Shown here piece by piece: positions 54,871-64,000 of a stretch of DNA of 64,000 nucleotides. Origin of the DNA: Sciurus carolinensis. Lineage: Eukaryota; Chordata; Mammalia; Rodentia; Sciuridae. The notes beneath the pieces were generated by a model. That model did no database searches. It was not told the DNA's origin and saw only the letters and a program-made list of their open reading frames with translations. Numbering within the stretch: position 1 is the first letter of the stretch; the number at the start of each line of letters is the position of its first letter. The position numbers and the translations under genes are program-made. Where the stretch lies: the NCBI RefSeq assembly GCF_902686445.1, contig NC_062214.1:54161177-54225176 (forward strand). The letters run 5' to 3'.

Positions 54871-56583
54871 CCCACCCCCCATTATGTGTCATCATCCACT
54901 TATTAGCGATATCATTCGTCCTTTGGTTTTTTGAGATTGGCTTATCTCACTTAGCATGATATTCTCCAATTTCATCCATTTGCCTGCAAATGCCATAATT
55001 TTATCATTCTTTATGGCTGAGTAATATTCCATTGTATATATATACCACAGTTTCTTTATCCATTCATCAATTGAAGGACATCTAGGTTGGTTCCACAATC
55101 TGGCTATTGTGAACTGAGCAGCTATGAACATTGATGTGGCTGTATCTCTGTAATATGCTGATTTTAAGTCCTTTGGGTATAGGCCAAGGAGTGGGTCAAA
55201 TGGTGGTTCCATTCCAAGTTTTCTAAGGAGTCTCCACACTGCTTTCCAGAGTGGCTGCACTAATTTGCAGCCCCACCAGCAATGTATGAGTGTACCTTTC
55301 TCCCCACATCCTTGCCAACACCTGTTGTTGCTTGTATTCTTGATAATCGCCATTCTAATTGGGGTGAGATGGAATCTTAGGGTGGTTTTGATTTGCATTT
55401 CTCTTATTACTAGAGATGTTGAACATTTTTCCATATGTTTGTTGATTGCTTGTAGATCTTCTTCTGTGAAGTGTCTATTCATTTCCTTAGCCCATTTGTC
55501 GATTGGATTATTTGCATTCTTGGTGTAGAGTTTTTTGAATTCTTCATAGATTCTGGAGATTAGTGCTCTATCTGAAGTATGATTGGCAAAGATTTTCTCC
55601 CACTCTGTAGGCTCTTTCTTCACATTGCTGATAGTTTCCTTTGCTGAGAGAAAGCTTTTTAGTTTGAATCTATCCCAGTTATTGATTCTTGCTTTTATTT
55701 CTTGTGCAATGGGAGTCCTGTTGAGGAAGTCTGGTCCTAAGCCGACATGTTGAAGCTCTGGACCTACTTTTTCTTCTATAAGATGCAAGGTCTCTGGTCT
55801 GATTCCGAGGTCCTTAATCCATTTTGAGTTTAGTTTTGTGCATGGTGAGAGATATGGGTTTAGTTTCATTCTGTTGCATATGGATTTCCAATTCTCCCAG
55901 CACCATTTGTTGAAGAGGCTATCTTTTCTCCATTGCATATTTTTGGCCCCTTTGTCTAGTATGAGAAAATTGTATTTATTTGGGTTTGTGTCCGTGTCCT
56001 CTATTCTGTACCATTGATCCACCTTTCTATTTTGGTACCAATACCATGCCGTTTTTGTTACTATTGCTTTGTAGTAGAGTTGAAGATGTGGTATTGCGAT
56101 ACCCCCTGCTTCACTCTTTCTGCCAAGGATTGCTTTAGCTATTCTGGGTTTTTTATTCTTCCAGATGAATTTCATAATTGCTTGCTCTATTTCTGTAAGG
56201 TACATCATTGGGATTTTAATTGGAATTGCATTGAATCTGTATAGCACTTTTGGTAGTCAATTTCATTCTTTTTGACTTATGCTCTTTTTGCCTTATCTAA
56301 GAATTCTTTGCCTAACTCACCATGATTTTTTCATATGTTTTTCTAGAAGTTTTATGTTTTGCATGTAGATAATAATGAGTTATCTATGGATATGAGACCA
56401 CTCAGATGTGATTTTGGGTTGTTTTGGCACCATCTGATGAGAAGACTTTCCTTTTCACATTGAATTGCCTTGACATGCTTGTTGAAAATCAATTAACAAA
56501 GAGGCCAACTTAACTATCTTCCGTTATGTTGGCCTCTTTGTCTGTTGTTTTGCTAATCTAATACTACACTATCTAATTACCGC

Positions 56584-56587
<4 letters not shown>

Positions 56588-56614
<27 letters not shown>

Positions 56615-56810
56615 GTATCAGGGATTGAACCCAGGGGTACTCAACCACTTAGCCACATTCCCAGCCCTATTTTGTATTTTATTTAGAGACAGAGTCTCAC
56701 TGAGTTGCATAGTGCCTTGCTTTTGCTGAGGCTGGCTTTGAACTCTCAACTCTCCTGCCTCAGCCTCACGAGCTGCTGGGATTACAGGCATGCACTACCA
56801 TGCCTGGCTG
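56588..56810 (-). mobile_element. B1-ID dimer SINE
   Basis: T25 leader, full reverse dimer, imperfect flanks taattaccgcatccttt / tgattactgtaccttta. Confidence 0.9.
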
Positions 56811-57035
56811 ATTACTGTACCTTTATAGGAAGGTTAGAATAAGGTGGTGAGAGTTTTTCAACTTTGTTCTTTTTTAAAGTTGCTATTATGTATTTTATAA
56901 TAAGTAAATATTCATAAAATTTTAGAATCAGCTTGTTGATTTCCATTTTAAAAAACCTGTAGGGATTTTAAATGGGCTTACATATAGATAGGTCGGGGAA
57001 ATTGACATCTTAATAATATGGAGTCTTCAGACTTG

Positions 57036-58282
57036 AAAATGGTTCCAATTCTGAACACAGGTACAGAAACACAGATTTTGATTCAAGTTAAGCTGCATTT
57101 AATTATTTATCTGTACACAATCCTTCTCTTTGTGTGATTTTTTCCTTTATTATATTTATTTTTAGTAGACAAACAATTGCATATATATATTTAAGATATA
57201 CAACATGCTTTGATGTATGTATACACAGTGGAATGGCTAAATTAAACTAACATGCATTTACTCAGTCCTTATCCTTTATTTTGTGATGAGAATTTACTCT
57301 TATCAGTTTTTAAGTTTTAATATGATATGCTATATTAATTCTAGTCACCATGATGTACAGTGAACTTGTTCCTCTTGTCCACTTCTTTGTGTTTGTAAAA
57401 CCATTTGGAGTTTACAGAATACTTCCACACTCGTTTTACTTGATTCTTAGTATAACATTGTTTGTTTAGTACTATTTTAATATGGTTAAAGACCAATTTT
57501 CTATCCTAATGGAGGATCTAAAAGCACATTCTTTTCCTCTAACTCAATGGGCTATTATACAGAGAACTCAGACTTAACTAATGAGTTAAAAAAAGTAAGA
57601 TTTACAGACTGTTTTCTGAGGATCTTTAGTAAGGGGCAGGCCATCAGTCAAGGGGTGCTAGGGTCAAAGCCCTTGGATCTCTAGGAAGCACCTGAAGACA
57701 TGCCCACTGAAGACACAGAGGAGGAAGTAGACATTATCTTCTTTCTGAGGGCTAGGACTGTCCCTTTTGGTTAGAGGAGGGATAATCTTTCCACTAGTGT
57801 ATTCCAACCTGAATAACAGCTAGGGTACCTGTTGCCTCTGTGTCCTGATTGTTGGGCAGGCACAGGGAAAGGTACTGAGTGCTTTTTCTCTGCATAGGGC
57901 TATCAGGGTATGATTGTTAACTTTTCATAACCTTCATGTAACTATCCAGTCCTTTCAAATTATATCACCAAAAACTAATTGCAGTTTTTACGTTTCCAAC
58001 TTCTACATTTTAACAGAATTGCTTCATCTTTTTTATAACTAAGGGTTTAAAAGTTCTGACTAATTTAGGAAAAAATATAGTGGCCAAGGGAGAAAGCTCT
58101 TTTGAATGGCAGCAAAGACTTGTAGGGCCAGGTCCAGAAGGGTGATTTTTTCTGAGGCTCACTACCAATACAGATGGGTATAATGAGGCCAGAGTTTGCA
58201 TAACAATTATATTAGAGAGCAGGACTTAAAAATCAAATCTTTGACTCTCAGTGACTTCCCTTTATTGCATTTCCTTTCAATT
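57036..58282 (+). other. CRTC3: CRTC3 intron 2, no recognised repeat
   Basis: More than 1.2 kb without a SINE. Some AT-rich parts could be old LINE remnants. No exon is seen. Confidence 0.4.
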
Positions 58283-58496
58283 TTCTTTTCTTTTCTTTTT
58301 TATACCAGGGATTGAACCCAGGGGTGCTTAACCACTGAGCCACAACCCCAACCCTTTTAAATATTTTATTAGAGACAGGGTCTTGCTGAGTTGCTAATGG
58401 CCTCACTAAGTTGTGAAGGCTGGGTTTGAACTTGTGAACCTCCTGTCTCAGTCTCCCAAGTTGCTGGGATTGTAGGCATACAACACTGCACCTGTC
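58283..58496 (-). mobile_element. B1-ID dimer SINE
   Basis: Flanks cctttcaattttc / cctttcaaattttt. Confidence 0.91.
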
Positions 58497-58537
58497 CCTT
58501 TCAAATTTTTTATGAGGTTCAAAAACAATAAAAAAAC

Positions 58538-58738
58538 GGAACTGGGTGCAGTGGCTTGTAATCCCATCTACTCAGGAGGCTGAGGCAGAAGGATCATAAA
58601 TTCAAGGCCGGTCTAGGCAAATTAGTGACACCTTGTCACAAAATAAAATTAAAAGAGGGCTGGAGATGTAGCTCAGTGGTACAATTCTTGCCTAGCATGC
58701 AGGAGACCCTGGGTTTAATCCCCAGTGCCACTAACCAG

Positions 58739-58757
<19 letters not shown>
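58538..58757 (+). mobile_element. B1-ID dimer SINE
   Basis: Full dimer with a well-kept ID half and A18. Confidence 0.9.
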
Positions 58758-58770
<13 letters not shown>

Positions 58771-58816
58771 ATTTAAAAGAATGGAAAAAAGTAGGAATAT
58801 TCATCTTAGAATACTA

Positions 58817-58850
58817 TTACTGCTGCTGCTGCTGCTACTACTGCTGGTCA
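58817..58850 (+). repeat. Interrupted (CTG)n
   Basis: Five CTG units with TACTAC interruptions, intronic, short. Confidence 0.9.
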
Positions 58851-58955
58851 GCTGTTACTGAACTCATGTTGTGTGCCAGACACTGTTATGTTTTCTACAT
58901 CCATTATTTAATCTTCACAGAATCACTTTGGGGGTTGGTACATGTATTTAGTAAT
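58850..58955 (-). mobile_element. MIR SINE fragment
   Basis: 'gtgtgccagacactgttatg' and 'atccattatttaatcttcac' match the reversed MIR end. Confidence 0.65.
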
Positions 58956-59204
58956 TGTCATAGCATTATTTGACTTTTATGTGATGAAATAACATAGCAA
59001 TAAATTGCCAAAAACAAAAACTCCTGTTAAATAATAATGTGACCGTATAGCATAATTATAGATTTTTAATTCACTATGATGGCTGAGCTAATATTTTTAA
59101 ATATTTTAAATTTTAAGTCAGAAGGTATGAGTGTGAATAAGAAAAGTGAAAAAAACAAATGTTGTTGTAGGTAGGCAGAACAATATTAAAAGAAGTAAAG
59201 AGAT

Positions 59205-59350
59205 ATCTGAGAGACTGAGGCAGGAGGATTGCAAGTTCAATGTCAGCCTGGGCAACTTAGCAAGACCTTGTCTCAAAATTTAAAAAAAGGAAGGGCTGGG
59301 GATGTAGCTCAGTGGTAAAGCACCTCTGGGTTCAGTCCCCAGTACCCTGC
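59205..59350 (+). mobile_element. B1-ID dimer SINE, 5'-truncated
   Basis: Starts in the B1 half (gagactgaggcaggaggatt). Confidence 0.87.
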
Positions 59351-60089
59351 CCCCAACTTTCACTAAGGAAAATTTCAAACATATTACACTCATTTTGTGT
59401 ATATATTATCTCATGGCAAGAGCCCTTGGCCTAGGATGATTTACATTTACAAATTTGTATTAAATATAAAAAAAATCATTGCCCTTATATTTTTTTCTAC
59501 CTGCTTTCTGATTCTGTAGAGTGCATCTGAAGGAAAATTGCAGAAAACATTTTAGTAACATGGTACAATGTTAGACAGGCAGAAAGGAGTTATTTGAAAT
59601 AGCTTTGTCTTTGTTATTGTCCCCCTTAATTGTCGAGCAGACTTTGAAATCTCTGTGTCTTCATGATAAAATCCAGTCCCGCACTCATATTTGCATGTGA
59701 GACCTGCAATTTTGAATTTCAGAGTTATAATCTAAGTGGCATGAAGGTTTCAACATGTATAATGGAGAACACCTTTGTTTTCAACAGTGGAATTTAACCT
59801 CTCAGAACTCTTCTGTCCTCCTTACTGGGGGTACCAAGTTTGGGAAAGGGGAGCAGAAACAGGTTTGGAGGAGGAATCTCTACCCACCCATAGCCTAATA
59901 TGCCTAATGCCAAGGAACTGAATTCCAAGTAGGCGAGAAGCTAATGGAGTAAAAAAGAGACTGATTCTCACTGAATATTTTCAGATTTTGTAGGACAAAG
60001 TTATAAGATCGACAGGCACCTACCTGTCCATCCTATACTTCCCTTTTCCTAAAGGAAGAGGTAAAATTCTTGCCATCTGGACAGCTTTG
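59351..60089 (+). other. CRTC3: CRTC3 intron 2, nothing recognised
   Basis: No repeat or exon identified. Confidence 0.45.
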
Positions 60090-60265
60090 CTGTTAAATGA
60101 CCAGAGCCCTGTTCCACTGAGTCTGCTTAAGCAAATCACAGAATTCTCTGAACCTCATTTATAAATGATGATGATAAAAATTACTTGATAGGGTTGTTAT
60201 AAGGATCTCGCAAATGCAGAATGAATGCAAATCTTATAAAACGGTGAAGTTCCAAGCAAGTTAGT
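60090..60265 (+). mobile_element. MIR SINE
   Basis: 'ctctgaacctcatttataaa' and 'gatagggttgttataaggat' follow the MIR consensus. Confidence 0.7.
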
Positions 60266-60449
60266 AGTATAGTAATACAAATAGTGCTTACAAATAATTT
60301 TGAAGTAGAAAGTTTGTATTTATCACTTTCTACTTCCTTTTTTCCTGTGCTTTCCTCACTCCCCGCCACAAGTCCTGTGTTGTCCAATATATTCATGACT
60401 AGCCATACATGACTATTTACATTTAAATTAATTAGGATTAAATAAAATG

Positions 60450-60524
60450 GGCTGGGGATGTAGCTAAGTTTAGAGTTCTTGTCTAGCAGTCATAAGGCTT
60501 TGGGTTCAATTCCCAGCATTGAGA

Positions 60525-60578
<54 letters not shown>

Positions 60579-60585
60579 GAAAGAT
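60450..60585 (+). mobile_element. ID SINE with (GA)n tail
   Basis: After 'ttcaattcccagcattg' the tail is about 60 bp of GA repeat. Confidence 0.87.
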
Positions 60586-60830
60586 TAAATACAATTAGAA
60601 ATTCAGTTCCTTGGTTGCATAAGCTGCATTTCAAGAGCTGATAAAGCCACGTGTGACTGGTGGCTGCCTGGTGGCTGCCATAGTGGATGGAGCTGCCCCA
60701 GTTAGCATTCTTATGCTGCACTCTAGTTCCCATTTTCAGCCACAGATTAAGTACTCACCTTCCCCTAAAAGCCAAGGACTTTAGGTGATACTTCTCTCCC
60801 TCCTTTCCTTCTTCAGCCGGTTAGATTTCT

Positions 60831-60955
60831 TTCTTGTTTTCTTCTTTTTTTTTAACAGAATTCTTTTGTTTATTTATTTGCAGTGCTGGGGATCAAACCC
60901 AGGGCCTCACTCATACTAGGCAAATACTCCACCACTGAGCTACAACCCCAGCTGA
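60831..60955 (-). mobile_element. ID SINE
   Basis: Flanks gccggttagatttct / gccaatcagatttct. Confidence 0.9.
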
Positions 60956-62502
60956 GCCAATCAGATTTCTATATCTTAGTTTAGTAAGTGTTTTGATTAA
61001 ATTACATATCAAGAACTTTTATCCTCCACTTAACTACTCTCAGGTACATGCATTTCAAAAGAAGACACCTGCAAAATCAAATCTCTGCTGGTGAACTGTC
61101 ACACTGTAAGGGTAGCAGTGGTTCTGTAAGGTGGTATGGCAGGGATCACCTGTATGTATATCAGCCCACACAAAAACCAGGTGGTCAAGATGAGCAAACT
61201 GCCCCTGTGAGGGCTTTCTGTTCTCCTGCTCCCTTCCTCCTCTGAGAGAGGAGTTAAGTACTTTTCCCTTTCATTCTAAAGAAAGAAAAATGCCACAGAT
61301 GTTTCTTAAGGACCAGCTATGGTGGCAGGCTTCATATTAGGCATATTAGGCATAGGAAACACAGAAATGAATAAGTTGACCCATCCATGGAAGAAGATTG
61401 TAGCCCCATTAATCCTCATTTAACACTGTCAACTCTATGTCCAGAATCAGAGGCCTAGGCAGCCTACATCCAGCCACTGCCCCTTACTGACGAGGGGCTG
61501 CTCTGCTTTAAGCCTTAATGACCCTGGAATCTCGGACACTATCCCAAAGTGGTTCTGTGTTGAGTCATAGCTCAGAGTCTCTCCAGAGACCTTAGAATAA
61601 CTTCTTGTGCCATCTCATGGTCTTCAGAAAGTCTGTCTGTATCTGTAGGGTTGACTCCCAGTTCCTCATGTCTCCTGACTGTCTCTCGTGTAGTTCTTTG
61701 GTCTCCTGGAAATTTGGTGGTGACTTGCTCTAAGCTTCTGCTTCTTCTGTACTGTCCAGGTTGACCTGTGATGTGATGATGAGTATGGGTGTCACACAGA
61801 CATGGGTGGCTTTACCTCTTCTTTGATCTGTGCTTTTGGGCATTTCCTTAACCTCTCTAGGCACTCTCCCACTTTTGTATATAAAGTAGGAGTGATAAAA
61901 TAATCATCCGTAGAATAAACTGAGGTCAGGAGAGACACAGGAGGCATTTGACCAAAGATTTGGGAATTGAAGTGTGTTAAGGGAACTAGAGTGTAAAGAT
62001 AACTGATTATTTCCCAAGCCACTAACTGGCTTTGTTTATGTATGTTCATTTGTCATAGTTTGTGGCTTCTGTGGCAGAGTCATCTGCTCAAAACTTAAAA
62101 GTGAGAGGGAATTTTGTTCCCAAGGTCATAAACCTTAGCCAGCCCTGCTATTGGGTACAGCATGCTCTCTGCCAACCCTGAAACAATACTCTTTCATCCA
62201 AATAGTATTAGATAAAATGAGATAGAGCAGTGACCTTGAGTTTCTACATGAGACTCAGAACACCACATTTATAAATTATTTTAGCATGAATTATTTCCAG
62301 GAAAGATTTCCACTGATTATGGGTATCATCTATTTTATGTTGTGTCTTTCTTTTCCAGAGAATGACATTTTTCTGACCTTGTCTCTTAAGTTTTGCATAG
62401 GAGTCTGTACCTCCCAAACTGTATGTACTTTGCAAATGTGATTTTTCTGTCTCTGTGTTTGATTTGCTCCCTATTTGCCTTTGATTTTTACTTTTAGCAG
62501 TA
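60956..62502 (+). other. CRTC3: CRTC3 intron 2, long repeat-poor stretch
   Basis: About 1.5 kb with no SINE. No CRTC3 exon 3 signature was found. Confidence 0.45.
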
Positions 62503-62692
62503 TGTTGTGGGTGCACACACCTATAATCCCAGCAGCTCCAGAGGCAGGAGGATCGTGAGTTCAAAACCAGCCTCAGCAAGGCATTAAGCAACTCAGTGAG
62601 ACCCTGTCTTTAAATAAAACACAAAAAAGGGCTGGGGGTGTGGCTCAGTGGTTAAGTGCCCCTGAGTTCAATCCCTGGTACTAAAAAAAATT
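62503..62692 (+). mobile_element. B1-ID dimer SINE
   Basis: Dimer with a slightly deleted B1 half. Confidence 0.88.
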
Positions 62693-62693
62693 T

Positions 62694-62881
62694 CTTCTTT
62701 GTCGTACTAGAGATTGAGCCCATGGTACTCTACCACTGAGAGTACCAGAGCTCCAGCTCTTTTGTTTTTTATTTTGAGACAGGGTCTTGCTTACCTGTCA
62801 AGGCTGGCCTCGATCTTGTGATCCTCCTGCCTCAGCCTCTTGAGTAACTGAGATTATAGGCATGTGCCTTGCATCTAGCAG
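62694..62881 (-). mobile_element. B1-ID dimer SINE
   Basis: Tail-to-tail with the preceding dimer, forming an inverted pair. Confidence 0.88.
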
Positions 62882-63362
62882 CATGTTCTTCTCTGCTGCC
62901 TAAAGAAATAGAAGCACAGAAAGTTAGTGATTTACTTAATAGTTTTGGAATGCACATCTGTCCCAAAATAGGAACTGTGACCAAGAATATGTTTGTCATA
63001 TTTTTAATAACAATTTCAATTGTGCTTTTTTTCCCCTTTCCTTTTTATCTAACCATATGTATTGAATAAAAGACTTACAGAAAGAGGGAGAAAACAGACA
63101 ACTCATGAATCTTTAGTACTATGGAATAAAGCCCTTATTTGCAATTATAGAAGGAGCAAGGAAACATTGGCCCCACACACTGAATTAGGAACATCTGTAT
63201 CCATAAGAGCTTAAGCCAGAACATTGAACAAATGGAATATAGCAGTTTTCATTTGCCTACCACATGCTTCCAATTGTTAATGCAGTGTAGGGTCAGTGAT
63301 GACATAGGTACTTTAGTTCTCTAAAGCATCACTTGCAAGTGTGCTTTAAAAGACAAAGTATA

Positions 63363-63498
63363 GTCAGTTGTGGTGGCATCTGCCTTTCATCCCAGCTACT
63401 TAGGAGCCTGGGACAGGGGGATCACTAGAGCCCAGGAATTTAAGATCAGCCTGAGCTGAAAAAAAAAAAAAAAAAAAAAAGAAAAAAGAAAAAAGACT
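63363..63498 (+). mobile_element. 7SL-type monomer SINE
   Basis: 'gatcactagagcccaggaat' and 'ttaagatcagcctgagc' resemble an early 7SL-derived monomer more than the local B1. A long A tail follows. Confidence 0.65.
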
Positions 63499-63599
63499 GA
63501 GTCATGTTCTCTTAATTTAAAAACTCAATTCCAGAAAAGTTGAACGAGATGGGAAGTTCTCCTCCAAAGTCCATCCATTGTATAAAATCAGTGTCTTTT

Positions 63600-63728
63600 T
63601 TTAATAATTTTTTTAGATGTTGATGGACCTTTATTTTGTTCTTTTATTTATATGTGGTGCTGAGAATCGAACCCAGTGCCTCACACATGATAGGCAAGCA
63701 CTCTATCACTAAACCACAACCCCAGTCC
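63600..63728 (-). mobile_element. ID SINE with 3' tail
   Basis: Flanks aaatcagtgtctttttt / aaaccagtgtcttcttt. Confidence 0.91.
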
Positions 63729-63824
63729 CAAAACCAGTGTCTTCTTTTAAAAGAAACATCACCAGGACTAAAGCAACAACATACGTTTGGTTTTAAAATA
63801 AAAGCTGTAGGGCAGTACAGAAGC

Positions 63825-64000
63825 TACCTAGTATGCTGGGCAAAAGGTCAGACTGAATTCAAATGCAGCCTATCTCACTTTCTGGTTTGACCTTGACCAA
63901 ATCACTTAGCAACTCTTTACCTCAGTTTCCCCACCTATAAAATGGAGATAGTGGTAATACCAGTATTTTTGGCATTTTTATTTTGAAGTATAAATGAAAT
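63825..64000 (+). mobile_element. MIR SINE (runs off the window)
   Basis: 'gaccttgaccaaatcactta' and 'ctcagtttccccacctataa' are MIR core text. Confidence 0.75.

Larger units (their letters stand above)
54601..56256 (-). mobile_element. Young 5'-truncated LINE-1 nested in ancient L1
   Basis: On the - strand it starts inside ORF2 and keeps one uninterrupted 451-codon frame (56247-54892) through the ORF2 C-terminal region, ending SQSQKTKGRM and a few residues. A G-rich 3'UTR and two A runs follow. The flank tcaatttcatt occurs at 54590-54600 and 56257-56267. Lacking the endonuclease and most of the reverse transcriptase, it cannot move on its own. Confidence 0.93.
53540..57035 (-). mobile_element. 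Ancient L1 hosting younger insertions
   Basis: Old L1 text at 53540-54600 (cagcctctggcaaccaccat; ttttaaggctgaataatatt) continues after the young L1 at about 56257 (tatctaagaattctttgcct) and after a SINE at 56588-56810, to about 57035 (gaaattgacatcttaataat). Confidence 0.8.

Noticed and set aside
60956..62502. Small open frames (65 and 85 codons) in CRTC3 intron 2
   Set aside because: No domain, no splice support and no similarity I recognise.
50067..64000. A third CRTC3 coding exon
   Set aside because: I looked for the residues expected after SASEFQ and found no match with splice sites; exon 3 is probably beyond the window.
1..64000. CRISPR arrays, operons, phage or other prokaryotic systems
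   Set aside because: The spliced genes, SINE content and CpG island are all vertebrate. The repeats are microsatellites and transposons without spacer structure.

Overview
The window is vertebrate nuclear DNA, and the repeats point to a squirrel-family rodent (ground squirrel or marmot type). It is packed with tRNA-Ala-derived ID SINEs and with dimers in which a 7SL-derived B1 half is joined to an ID half. B1-ID dimers at this density are, to my knowledge, typical of Sciuridae. Rodent-type L1 copies and old MIR, L2 and hAT-type fragments are also present. Nothing looks prokaryotic.

Two protein-coding genes lie head to tail on the + strand. Positions 1-20605 hold the last ten coding exons of IQGAP1, a Rho-GTPase/actin/calmodulin scaffold. 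They join in frame into 440 residues. If the protein is 1657 residues long like the human one, these are residues 1218-1657, and the known phosphosites Ser1441, Ser1443 and Tyr1510 fall exactly in register. A 3'UTR of about 2.27 kb follows and carries a SINE. Positions 40101-50066 hold the first two coding exons of CRTC3, a CREB-regulated transcription coactivator, with its CpG-island promoter at about 39.4-40.7 kb. They encode residues 1-77, which contain the N-terminal CREB-binding region and Ser62. The IQGAP1-CRTC3 order matches what I recall of human 15q26.1.

The roughly 17 kb between the genes (22.9-39.9 kb) is mostly SINEs, with one MER20, another hAT-like fragment, a deleted L1 and one unresolved LTR-like stretch. 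The last 14 kb is CRTC3 intron 2, where a young truncated L1 sits inside an ancient L1 in the same orientation.

I did not find an undescribed molecular system. The best leads are a candidate 3' transduction at the end of the young L1 (54.6 kb), a candidate intronic last exon of IQGAP1 (9.6-10.1 kb), an unusual C-run/A-run acceptor in IQGAP1 (5.0 kb), a telomere-like motif inside an L1 tail, and clean nested SINE insertions. Family names for the old repeats come from recall and were not checked against a library.
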